Shown in pieces: positions 1 through 6,869 of a stretch of 9,350 nt of DNA. This stretch comes from Armatimonadota bacterium (GTDB lineage: Bacteria > Armatimonadota > Armatimonadia > Armatimonadales > Armatimonadaceae). The stretch is taken from positions 1 to 9,350 of the forward strand of contig JACMIS010000440.1 of the NCBI GenBank assembly GCA_014381035.1, given 5' to 3'. Position 1 is the stretch's first letter; the number at the start of each line of letters is the position of its first letter. Position numbers and translations under genes: made by a program. Under the pieces are notes generated by a model. It saw only the letters and a list, made by a program, of their open reading frames with translations, did no database searches and was not told the DNA's origin.

Positions 1-761
1 CCGTCGACCGCCTCGGTCACGCCTAAGTGAAGCGGATAGTCCATCCCCTCGGCATCCATCCGGCGCACCATCAAGCGGTTCGCGGCGATCATCACCGGCA
101 CTCGCGAGGCTTTGAGCGAGATCACCAGATTGCGGTAGCCGTGCTTTTCGCAGATGCGGATATATTCGAGTGCCGATTCGACCATCCCTTGCGGCGTATC
201 GCCATGTGTCACCAGCATCCGTTCCGCGAGCGAGCCGTGATTGACCCCGATCCGCATCGCAATATCGCGCCGTTTGCAAACCTCGATCACCGGCACCAGA
301 CTCGCCTCGATGGCGGCTTGCTCCTCGGCGATCTCGTCCGCGCTGTACTCTTCGGCGCGTCCGCGCGGCTTACGAAACACGAACAAACCGGGGTTCAGGC
401 GTACCTTGTCCACGAACTCCGCCACCGTCTGCGCGATCTCGGAACCCTGATGATGCACGTCGGCGACCAATGGCACATTGACCATGCGCTTGCGCAAAAT
501 ATCTTTGATCTCGCCGAGACAGTTCGCCTCCATCAGCGTCGGAGTGGTGACGCGCACTATCTCCGCGCCCTTGCGCGCCATTTCGGTGATCTGCCGCACG
601 CAATCGTTCACGTTTCGCGTTTCGGCGGTGATCATGCTCTGCACGACGACGGGGTGATCGCCGCCAATCGTGACGTTGCCGACGCGCACGGGGCGTGTTT
701 TGCGGCGGGGAAAGGTCAGGGGGATGTCGTTGTAGTTCGTCGGGGCGGGGGCGGTGAGCAT
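1..761 (-). CDS. ispG: 4-hydroxy-3-methylbut-2-enyl diphosphate synthase (IspG/GcpE), plant-type, C-terminus beyond window
   Basis: IspG is the cytosolic 4Fe-4S enzyme that converts methylerythritol cyclodiphosphate to HMBPP in the MEP isoprenoid pathway. Only the N-terminal TIM barrel (253 codons) is in the window; the iron-sulfur C-terminal part lies beyond position 1. Recognisable blocks are VRVGNVTIGGDHPVVVQSM (residues 25-43), KGAEIVRVT (64-72), VPLVADVHHQGSEIA (96-110), VDKVRLNPG (117-125), MRIGVNHGSL (169-178), GDTPQGMVESALE (187-199) and YPLHLGVTEA (242-251). The form VNHGSL...MVESALE...LHLGVTEA matches the large, plant/chlamydial/Thermus type that carries an extra inserted domain, rather than the short E. 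coli type. That insert would begin just past the edge. The ATG at 761 follows an AAGGAA ribosome site (769-774) at 7-nt spacing, and a TATAAT box lies just upstream. It is probably transcribed independently of the genes above. Identification is firm; the subtype is slightly less so. Confidence 0.95.
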   Translation of the reverse strand, partial: MLTAPAPTNYNDIPLTFPRRKTRPVRVGNVTIGGDHPVVVQSMITAETRNVNDCVRQITEMARKGAEIVRVTTPTLMEANCLGEIKDILRKRMVNVPLVADVHHQGSEIAQTVAEFVDKVRLNPGLFVFRKPRGRAEEYSADEIAEEQAAIEASLVPVIEVCKRRDIAMRIGVNHGSLAERMLVTHGDTPQGMVESALEYIRICEKHGYRNLVISLKASRVPVMIAANRLMVRRMDAEGMDYPLHLGVTEAVD

Positions 762-780
762 TTCAAAGTTCCTTCACCGT

Positions 781-786
781 ATTATA
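781..786 (-). promoter_or_regulatory. -10 box (TATAAT) of the ispG promoter
   Basis: A perfect TATAAT reads on the minus strand here, 19 nt upstream of the ispG ATG. Initiation about 7 nt downstream would give a leader of roughly 12 nt that still holds the AAGGAA ribosome site. No good -35 hexamer is present: at 17-bp spacing the sequence is AAACTC. So the promoter is predicted from the -10 box and position only. The 185-bp spacer 762-946 holds nothing else I can name, apart from GC-rich short repeats around 850-880. Confidence 0.45.
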
Positions 787-946
787 CCGCCGCGGAATCG
801 GGGGAGTTTCACCGTGATCGAATAGCCAGTACGCGGAGAGGCTTCGCGCCACGCGGCGTCACGCGTCACGAGGACCAACCGAAAAGGGCGGTGACGCCGG
901 AGACAGAGTCGCCCGGTTGCGGGTTTCGCATTCCTTTTGCGACTGA

Positions 947-1357
947 TTACTCGCCGGGGGTGAAGGCCACTCGTTGCCTGGAGTCGGCTGGTTTGCCTCC
1001 CCTGGTTACGGGATGCCATCGGTAGGAGGCGCACGCTTTCAACACTGCGGCGTCTACGCTTTTATTACCTGAAGACCGGACGATATTGTAAGTTGATGAG
1101 CCGTTCGCTCTGACGGTAAACTCGACGACGGCGCGCTTCGGATTGGTCGCTCTCATCGTTGCGGTGATCACGGGTCGCTTGCGAGGAGCGGCGATCCGCG
1201 CTTCGATAATGGTGTCATCGGCGTGTGGATCTGGTTCTCGCCCGACGTAGCATGAGGTGTGGTGCCCTTTGTGGATTGCCTGCGCCGGGCACGGCGTCGG
1301 CTGTCCGTAAAGAACAATTAGGCATAAGGTGTAACGGGCTAGAGATCGGATATGCAT
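947..1357 (-). CDS. Small exported protein with TonB-like C-terminal domain
   Basis: The protein has 136 residues. Residues 1-27 look like a short signal peptide: basic MHIRSLARY, hydrophobic TLCLIVLYG, then a PAQA cleavage-like site. Residues 76-134 resemble the TonB C-terminal fold: AVVEFTVRANGSS, then IVRSSGNKSVDAAVLKA, then YRWHPVTRGGKPA and a final strand RVAFTP. In classical energy transducers this domain contacts outer-membrane TonB-dependent receptors. Here the proline-rich periplasm-spanning linker is missing and the anchor is very short, so a role in energising receptors is doubtful; a free periplasmic domain is an alternative. Cysteines occur at 12, 23, 36 and 109. I chose the ATG at 1357 because it begins the signal peptide. 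An in-frame GTG at 1411 would add 18 residues before it and has no better ribosome site. It follows the TPR gene by 58 bp and may be co-transcribed with it. Confidence 0.7.
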   Translation of the reverse strand: MHIRSLARYTLCLIVLYGQPTPCPAQAIHKGHHTSCYVGREPDPHADDTIIEARIAAPRKRPVITATMRATNPKRAVVEFTVRANGSSTYNIVRSSGNKSVDAAVLKACASYRWHPVTRGGKPADSRQRVAFTPGE

Positions 1358-1415
1358 AGGAAAGATACCATCGAGTCGCGTGAAAAGATAAGTAGGGGGA
1401 ACGATGACCACCCCA

Positions 1416-2222
1416 TCAGTGATTTCTCAATTTTTTCTGGGCTTCCGCTTTGACAATCCCGGTCTCATCATGGGCAATCGCTTGTCTCCAGGCGATTTTT
1501 GCCTCTGGCATATTCCCTATCTTCTCGTACAGATTGCCTAAACCAAGGTAAGACATCGCTCGCAGTGTGATTCCACTCTCCGACGTCACGGCTATCGCTT
1601 CTTTAAAGGATTGGATCGCCGCGGTCGTATCCCCCTTCAAGAAATGCACTTCGGCAACGGCATTTTTAACCGTGATAACAGTTACGTGTCGTATGATTCC
1701 GCTAGTGTGAAGACGGATAGCCGTTTCGTAGGCGGCAAGGGCGGCGTCATAATCGGCGCTTTTTGTCAGGCGTCCCGCAAGCCATTTGTAGGCACTACTG
1801 CTTTGCAGATTCGCGGCTATGTACGCCTCAAACGCGGCGATTGCTTGCGCGTTGTCTTCCCCCGCGGACTCGTTGATGGCGATTAACGCATCCAATTCCG
1901 CGCGATCCGCCCGCATTATTGCCCGTTGGGTTTGCCATTCCGAATCGTCCCGTCCGACGCCGTATTTTGCCCCGAAGGCATCTACTTTATCGAGAATTTC
2001 TTCGGTTCTGTCCGGAACCATGCTGTCAATGTCGCGTAGCAGCAAATCGAAATCGCGCTCATCGGCTTCCATTCGCTCACGAAACCGGCGCAGCTTCGCT
2101 CGCCTTTCCGGCGGTGCGAACATCTCCTCGATGCGGAAGAGACCGCGCAAAGTCCCGATCAATCCCCGTGCAAAAATAACAAGCGCTTTATCGCTCCACC
2201 ACCGCTTGAATTTCCTGAGCAT
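1416..2222 (-). CDS. TPR-repeat protein with WWxD...APPxR N-terminal head (paralogue B of a pair)
   Basis: The protein has 268 residues and its function is unknown. Residues 8-34 form an amphipathic or hydrophobic segment starting WWSDKALVIFARGLIGTL, followed by APPERRAKLRRFRERME (36-52) and a charged, probably helical stretch to about 115. Residues 125-265 contain TPR-like helix pairs: a match around 143-170 (YKWLAGRL...YDAALAAYETAI), another at 189-211 (AEVHFLKGDTTAAIQSFKEAI), and the best at 222-249 (AMSYLGLGNLYEKIGNMPEAKIAWRQAI). TPR arrays mediate protein contacts; no enzymatic motif is visible. There is no cleavable signal peptide, so it is cytoplasmic or attached to the inner membrane by the head. 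The ATG at 2222 is well supported by AGGAGG at 2228-2233 with 5-nt spacing. It is a diverged relative of the gene ending 89 bp upstream (3298-2312), which suggests tandem duplication. Confidence 0.8.
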   Translation of the reverse strand: MLRKFKRWWSDKALVIFARGLIGTLRGLFRIEEMFAPPERRAKLRRFRERMEADERDFDLLLRDIDSMVPDRTEEILDKVDAFGAKYGVGRDDSEWQTQRAIMRADRAELDALIAINESAGEDNAQAIAAFEAYIAANLQSSSAYKWLAGRLTKSADYDAALAAYETAIRLHTSGIIRHVTVITVKNAVAEVHFLKGDTTAAIQSFKEAIAVTSESGITLRAMSYLGLGNLYEKIGNMPEAKIAWRQAIAHDETGIVKAEAQKKLRNH

Positions 2223-2227
2223 AACTC

Positions 2228-2233
2228 CCTCCT
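2228..2233 (-). promoter_or_regulatory. Strong Shine-Dalgarno AGGAGG fixing the start of the TPR gene at 2222
   Basis: AGGAGG, within a longer AGGAGGGAG on the minus strand, lies 5 nt before the ATG. It is the strongest ribosome site in the window and contrasts with the absent sites before the hydrolase and epimerase genes. Confidence 0.75.
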
Positions 2234-2311
2234 ACAGCAACAGTCTACCTTTTAGAAACGGGAGCAGGGCAGGGTGTTACACTCTGGTGGCATATTTTAG
2301 TGAAAGGGCGA

Positions 2312-3298
2312 TCAGGGCTGTTCGGCGGTCTCCTTGAGACGCTTCAAAATCTCCCTGGTGCTGTCGTAATTGCTGAACGTACTGACGATGTATCGGTCGT
2401 TTATTGTATAGCCGTCGTTGTCTCTTTGGCGTAGGCGTAGGGCGTGCTTCCATGCGTTTCTCGCTTCGAGGATCGCCCCGTCTTCTCGGTAAGCGTCGCC
2501 GAGTCGGAGATAGGCGCACGACAAAAGGGCGTCTCGGAGAACGTCTTTGTCCTCTTGTTCTTCTTCCGCGATTGCCCGTTCCAGATACCGTATCCCTTCT
2601 TGCTTGTCGCCCTTTTCCAGCAATATCACGCCTACGGATTGTTTCAGTATCATCGTGCGCCAGGGATTTCGTTTCGCGGATGTCGGCGACGATTCGGATG
2701 TCCGAGCGTCGCGCTCCTCGGCGCGTTTGACCTCCTGCTTTGCCATGCGGATGGCTTCGTCGAACTGTCGCGCCTTGCGCAATGCGCCAATCAAGAAACT
2801 GCTTCCTAATTCGCTATTTGGATGCGCGGCGCAATATTCGCGCAAGACGGCGATCTCTTTTTCCAGGTCGTCCTCGGTCCCGGCAAGTAGTTGCTTTAGA
2901 GCATCCCTTTCGGCCTCTGAAGCAACCCTTTCGCTTGCCAAAGCCGCCGCGCGAATCTCCGCTTCGCGTCTCAGGTTTTCGATGTGATCTTGAACATCCT
3001 GATGCGAGGCGTCCTCCGACAAACCGGACTCCCTCAGCCAGCGGCGGTGACGCTCTTCGCCTATCTTTGCGTGGGCTTCCTGGTGTTCCTGTTCCCGCTC
3101 AAAGTCCTGGATCTGTCCGCGTTCGCGGTACGACTCCTCTACACGCGCGTAAAGCCGGTGAAGTATTGGCGTTCTTTTGGGTGGGGCAAGCGGGCCGAGT
3201 GCCACGTGCGAACCGAAGAATTCGCGCGAAGCCTGTACCAGACGTTGCGCGACGATGAGGTTGATATGGTCGTGCCACCACGGCTTCGGTTTTCGCAT
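2312..3298 (-). CDS. TPR-like / coiled-coil protein with WWxD...APPxR N-terminal head (paralogue A of a pair)
   Basis: The protein has 328 residues and its function is unknown. The head KPKPWWHDHINLIVAQRL (3-20) with LAPPKRTPILHRLYARVEE (37-55) parallels the head of the downstream gene. Residues about 55-155 are very rich in E, R, K and Q and probably form a long coiled coil. The C-terminal half has TPR-like helices: 167-191 (FLIGALRKARQFDEAIRMAKQ), 217-244 (ILKQSVGVILLEKGDKQEGI then YLERAIAEE) and 261-288 (CAYLRLGDAYREDGAILEAR then NAWKHALRL). It has one cysteine at 156 and one at 261, and no signal peptide or catalytic motif. It follows the epimerase gene by 59 bp, so read-through is possible, although the content is unrelated to sugar metabolism. 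The ATG at 3298 has only a weak GGGAAG-type ribosome site, which sits in one arm of an inverted repeat. Gene reality is supported by length, the paralogue and codon character; function is open. Confidence 0.75.
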   Translation of the reverse strand: MRKPKPWWHDHINLIVAQRLVQASREFFGSHVALGPLAPPKRTPILHRLYARVEESYRERGQIQDFEREQEHQEAHAKIGEERHRRWLRESGLSEDASHQDVQDHIENLRREAEIRAAALASERVASEAERDALKQLLAGTEDDLEKEIAVLREYCAAHPNSELGSSFLIGALRKARQFDEAIRMAKQEVKRAEERDARTSESSPTSAKRNPWRTMILKQSVGVILLEKGDKQEGIRYLERAIAEEEQEDKDVLRDALLSCAYLRLGDAYREDGAILEARNAWKHALRLRQRDNDGYTINDRYIVSTFSNYDSTREILKRLKETAEQP

Positions 3299-3308
3299 CC
3301 GTTCGCTT

Positions 3309-3343
3309 CCCGCCTTCCGAAATACCTTACGGTTGAGGGCGGG
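3309..3343 (-). other. Inverted repeat (CCCGCC/GGCGGG) between epimerase and TPR genes
   Basis: Six-base arms at 3309-3314 and 3338-3343 are separated by 23 nt. On the transcript the 3' arm GGCGGG runs directly into the GGGAAG ribosome-site region of the TPR gene, so pairing could partly mask it. There is no U-run, so it is not a convincing terminator. With arms this short and a loop this long, chance is a real possibility. Confidence 0.3.
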
Positions 3344-3357
3344 AGTGAGTTACAGAA

Positions 3358-4752
3358 CTACCGCTTCGCGGCGGGTTGTTTTTCGAGAACGCGCAGGGTT
3401 TCCGTGACGACGAAAAGGGCGCGTCCCTGATGGTATGGGTCTTTCCAGAAGTCGCTTTTTTGCGCGGCGGGGTCGGGTTTGCCTTCGGCGGACACGTCCG
3501 TGCGCCATCCGGTGTTTTCGGCGTCAATCTGGTATCGGGCGATGAAGTCCCACTGCTTATCGAACGCTTCCTTGTAGCGCGGGGTTTGGGTGCCGTACTC
3601 ACGGTGCATGAGCAGAAGCGCATTCAAACCCTCGCCCTGCGTCCACCAGACTTTTTTGGTAACGGTCGGCTTGCCGAACGCGGTTCCTTCGTCGTAAAAT
3701 CCGCCGTTTGTGGCATCCCAGCCGTATTGGAGAGCGTGATCTACAAGGCTTCGCGAAACGGTGCGCGTCCGCTCGTCGTGGTTACCCAGAACGTGCGCGG
3801 CTTCTGTCAATAGGAACGCAGTTTCGACATCATGCCCGAACGAATCATGACCGGGGACTGCTCGCCAGTCGGGTGTAAGATAAAGATTGAGACAACCGGG
3901 TTCCACGGCGACTTTATCGCGCACGATCAGAAACGTTTCCTCCAGCCGCTTCTTGACGGCGGGCGATTTATCCACCGCGTACAACGCCGTGAATGCTTCC
4001 AGTAGATGGATGTGCGTGTTCATGGATTTGTAGCCGTACGGGGTTCCAATCGGGTCGTTTTGTCCGGCGACCGCAGACGCGAGAATCGGCTTATTGTCCC
4101 GCGATAAGGCTTCGGTATAGCCACCGTTTCTGGCGTCGTGCGCATGTTTTTCCAGATAATCGAATGCGCGGCGGGCGAGCGTGAGAGCGCGTTCATCTCC
4201 CGTGGCTTCGTAGACCGCGCAGGCGGCGTAGATTCCGAACGCTATTCCGTAGGCGTGCTTTTCCCCCTTGCGCTCGGTGCCCGGTTTGCCGTCGGGAGCG
4301 ACCTCGAAGTAGAAGCCGCCGCCGTTCTCCTTGTCCCAGAGCGTGGACGACAGATAATCCAGTCCATGTAGCGCGGTTTCCTGCCAACGTTTCGCCTCCG
4401 TGGAACCTTTCGGGGCACGAATCGCCGCCTGTGCCGCAACCCATGTTAGGCGCGACTGATACACGACCCCGCGTTTATCGTCGGGGAGTGGTTTCCAGTC
4501 CGCCGCGAACGTTTGCTGAAACCCGCCATTCCTGGTATCTACGGCGCGGGGATACCACGCGTCGAGAATATCGCGGCGAAGGCTTACCTCCATCGCACGG
4601 AGTCGCTCGGTGTCGGGCGCGGATTTCGTGGACAGAGCGGATGATGCGTCGGTTGGTGAGAGAATCATATGTCGGGCGAAAATCGGGGACAGCGGAAGCG
4701 CGACGCCGAGCGCGACGCTCATCGCCATCCCGCGTATTAGTTTTTGTTTCAT
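3358..4752 (-). CDS. AGE-family (cellobiose/mannobiose 2-epimerase-like) enzyme with signal peptide
   Basis: The protein has 464 residues. The family folds as an (alpha/alpha)6 barrel and epimerises C2 of the reducing sugar, as in cellobiose to glucosylmannose or mannobiose to mannosylglucose. Diagnostic blocks are NTHIHLLEA (245-253), SFGHDVETAFLLTEAA (304-319), VWWTQGEGLNALL (368-380) and DPYHQGRAL (438-446). The histidines at 247/249, 307 and 441 correspond to the conserved and catalytic histidines of cellobiose 2-epimerases. NGG repeats at 75-77, 143-145, 209-211 and 349-351 are typical inter-helix loops. Unusually, residues 1-27 (MKQKLIRGMAMSVALGVALP to about FAR) form a signal peptide, placing it outside the cytoplasm, whereas characterised relatives are mostly cytoplasmic. 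Its ATG is 12 bp after the hydrolase stop, with CCTCCTACCACC in between and no Shine-Dalgarno, so translational coupling is likely. Family assignment is firm; the exact substrate (cellobiose, mannobiose or another) is not. Confidence 0.88.
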   Translation of the reverse strand: MKQKLIRGMAMSVALGVALPLSPIFARHMILSPTDASSALSTKSAPDTERLRAMEVSLRRDILDAWYPRAVDTRNGGFQQTFAADWKPLPDDKRGVVYQSRLTWVAAQAAIRAPKGSTEAKRWQETALHGLDYLSSTLWDKENGGGFYFEVAPDGKPGTERKGEKHAYGIAFGIYAACAVYEATGDERALTLARRAFDYLEKHAHDARNGGYTEALSRDNKPILASAVAGQNDPIGTPYGYKSMNTHIHLLEAFTALYAVDKSPAVKKRLEETFLIVRDKVAVEPGCLNLYLTPDWRAVPGHDSFGHDVETAFLLTEAAHVLGNHDERTRTVSRSLVDHALQYGWDATNGGFYDEGTAFGKPTVTKKVWWTQGEGLNALLLMHREYGTQTPRYKEAFDKQWDFIARYQIDAENTGWRTDVSAEGKPDPAAQKSDFWKDPYHQGRALFVVTETLRVLEKQPAAKR

Positions 4753-4764
4753 GGTGGTAGGAGG

Positions 4765-6861
4765 TTATGGATACTTCCCCGTGCGTTCGTGCGCGGCGAA
4801 CAGGGCGATATTCGTAGCAATCGGCGGTGTTTTCAGCGTGAGCGGTTTCCCGGCAGCGACAGTGACCGTTTCCGTGGCGACCGTTTTCCCGGTACTGGTG
4901 TCCCACCAGAACACGCGATATTTCCCGGCATCCAACCCCGGCACCGAAACCGACGATGTCAACGGCTTGGCACCGGCGGCGAGCGGTTCGGACGGATACA
5001 CCCACGCGGCTACCGATTCCTTGTCCGATTTCGCGACTGCTTTTAGCGGTTCGCCATAGGGCGATAGCGTAAACTTCTCGATTCGTGCCCAGTCAACGCC
5101 CGTGTTTTCCAGTCGGACGACGTGCGCCCCGGCAGGCACCGCGACCGTCAGAACCGTCCGTGCGTTGGTGTCGGACGCGGCAGCCGGGAACGCTTGCTCT
5201 GTGACGACTTTGCCGTCCACCTTCATCACGACGTTCGCGCCGTTTTTCGAGACCTGGCGAATACTTGCCGCGAACGTTCCCGGCTTGGCGTAATTGACCG
5301 CGAACTCGACGAACGGTAACAGGGTACGGTTGTTGTCGCCTTGCAAGTAGGGCGACAATGCCCCGGCACCCGCGACTTCGCCGGACGGTTCCACGGTGTA
5401 GCGCGTTTCTTTCGCGCCTTCCCAACCACCGCCCGGTCCGAACGACGTTGCTCCCGCACCCTGTTCACCTCCCGTAAACGTGACGGAGACAGGACGCATC
5501 GCCCGACGCCCCGCGAGACGGAACACACGCACGAAGTCCGTTGCCGGTTTCCATGCCCCGGTCAGGTTGCGATTCGTGATGTTGTCCCACGTCCAGTATT
5601 GCGCGGCACCCGGCGCGGCAGTCATCAGACTCCCCCAAACGATCTGATGCAAACCCGCACCGTCATCGTCCGCAAGATCGCCCGAGGGACCGATCTCTCC
5701 CAGAAAAATCGGCTTTTTCGGGTCGTTGGTGCCAGCGTTCTTGACGAACTGGTCGCCGACAGCGCGAACCGTGGCAACGAGATCGGAAGGATACGAATGC
5801 GGCTGAATATAGTCCATCGCGTCGTACAAGCCGGTGATGCTCTCGTCGGAACTCGTCGTCACCATGTGCTTATGCACATCGTGCTTGCGTAGGAACGCCG
5901 CCATTTCCTTATGCCATGCGGCGATAGTGGCGAAATCCTTATTCCGTCCCGTGTTGGTGAACTGGACCTCGTTATACAATTCCCACGCGAGGATGCTCGG
6001 CGAATAGCCCCAGCGGGCGAGAATATAGCGATACTTGGCTTGTGTCAAGCGGCGTGCTTTTTCGCTGGTAAAAAACTCTTCCGGGGTGGCGAGGAACCCG
6101 CCGTTTTTGCTGTTCCACGGATTGTCACCCCAGTTCGGGTTTACCTGCTCGGAATACTGCCCGTGATGTTGAAAGACCATCTGGAACGGCACGTTGGCAC
6201 GTTCCGCGATTTCCACGATGCCATCCCATCGTTTGGCGACAGCGAGATTGAGTTCTCCCAATGGAATTTTTTCGTTTTGAACCCAGTCCAGGTTTTTGCC
6301 GTCCCAATGGTTCATCCAGATGCGCGCCCAGTTCTGCCCGCTCTTTCCCATCTCCTCGAGAAACGCTTCGACAGAAACCTTGCCACTGTTCCACGCGGCG
6401 TTGCACCCGATGGGATAATACGGTGTTCCGCTCTCATAGGCGAAGAACCGCGGGTCTTTGGCGTCGCGCCGGATAAAGCCCGCGTTCGCTCCCCCGGAAA
6501 GCGTGAACTCTTCCGGAGCGATTTTTTGTGCGGCGGCTGTCTGCCCGTTGCGGAGGACGCGTTTGACGCGCCACGTGCCGCTGGTCGGCGGCGTACAGCG
6601 CATGCCCCACGCAGAACCACCGTCGAAAAAGGCTGGCGCAGTCATGGTGCGCTCGCCGGGTCCGGCGAGCTCGACCTGAACGTCGTTCTCGGAAAAGTCG
6701 AACGGATTGCCAGACAGATCAGGTAATTCAAAGCGCGTAGCGATTTTTGCCTGGGTACCGGGGCGTCCCCACGCGGCGGAAGCGCACCCGGTCGCGGTAG
6801 TGATGCTGGAAAAAAGAAGCACCGCGATTACGGTGCGACGCCTTAAAGGTTGTTGTTTCAT
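4765..6861 (-). CDS. Exported DUF5060/GH5-like (clan GH-A) glycoside hydrolase with C-terminal beta-sandwich modules
   Basis: The protein has 698 residues. Residues 1-26 are an export signal: basic MKQQPLRRRT with a twin-arginine-like RRRTVI, a hydrophobic core, then ATGC with Cys26 as possible lipidation site. Residues about 40-125 look like the DUF5060 beta-sandwich that often precedes cellulase-like barrels. The barrel runs from about 128 to 450: PYYPIGCNAAW (147-157), WARIWMNHWDG (178-188), WELYNEV (293-299) with E298 as predicted acid/base, PHSYPSD (354-360), PIFLGEIGPSG (384-394) with E389 as predicted nucleophile, and QYWTWDN (421-427) near the barrel end. Residues about 485-600 resemble a carbohydrate-binding sandwich ending VDWARIEKFTL. 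Residues 605-690 resemble the small terminal domain seen in many such enzymes (YRVFWWDTSTGK). It should cut beta-linked polysaccharides at or outside the membrane; mannan and glucan are both possible. It starts 8 bp after the upstream stop and has no visible ribosome site. Confidence 0.88.
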   Translation of the reverse strand: MKQQPLRRRTVIAVLLFSSITTATGCASAAWGRPGTQAKIATRFELPDLSGNPFDFSENDVQVELAGPGERTMTAPAFFDGGSAWGMRCTPPTSGTWRVKRVLRNGQTAAAQKIAPEEFTLSGGANAGFIRRDAKDPRFFAYESGTPYYPIGCNAAWNSGKVSVEAFLEEMGKSGQNWARIWMNHWDGKNLDWVQNEKIPLGELNLAVAKRWDGIVEIAERANVPFQMVFQHHGQYSEQVNPNWGDNPWNSKNGGFLATPEEFFTSEKARRLTQAKYRYILARWGYSPSILAWELYNEVQFTNTGRNKDFATIAAWHKEMAAFLRKHDVHKHMVTTSSDESITGLYDAMDYIQPHSYPSDLVATVRAVGDQFVKNAGTNDPKKPIFLGEIGPSGDLADDDGAGLHQIVWGSLMTAAPGAAQYWTWDNITNRNLTGAWKPATDFVRVFRLAGRRAMRPVSVTFTGGEQGAGATSFGPGGGWEGAKETRYTVEPSGEVAGAGALSPYLQGDNNRTLLPFVEFAVNYAKPGTFAASIRQVSKNGANVVMKVDGKVVTEQAFPAAASDTNARTVLTVAVPAGAHVVRLENTGVDWARIEKFTLSPYGEPLKAVAKSDKESVAAWVYPSEPLAAGAKPLTSSVSVPGLDAGKYRVFWWDTSTGKTVATETVTVAAGKPLTLKTPPIATNIALFAAHERTGKYP

Positions 6862-6869
6862 AGGTTTGT

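Noticed and set aside
850..880. GC-rich short repeats in the ispG upstream spacer as a terminator
   Set aside because: Stems are only 4 bp (GGCG/CGCC types), and the following CTTTTC run is separated from any stable hairpin, so this is not convincing.
27..1025. Long plus-strand frame (332 codons) opposite ispG
   Set aside because: It mirrors the GC-rich ispG coding strand, is rich in His/Arg with no domain, and conflicts with an unambiguous ispG product on the minus strand.
774..1034. Minus-strand frame of 86 codons overlapping the 3' end of the TonB-like gene
   Set aside because: It is out of frame with the TonB-like domain, has Arg-rich composition typical of shadow frames, and no ribosome site.
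947..1411. Longer form of the TonB-like gene from GTG at 1411
   Set aside because: The extra 18 residues would precede a clear signal peptide starting at the ATG at 1357; I keep the shorter form, though neither start has a good ribosome site.
4475..5005. Minus-strand 176-codon frame spanning the hydrolase-epimerase junction
   Set aside because: It overlaps both real genes in another frame, and its Arg-rich composition is a by-product of GC-rich codons.
5911..6726. Plus-strand frame of 271 codons, with another of 183 codons at 5341-5892
   Set aside because: Both are antisense to the glycoside hydrolase, whose catalytic motifs are intact in the opposite frame; they have no ribosome site and no recognisable protein features.
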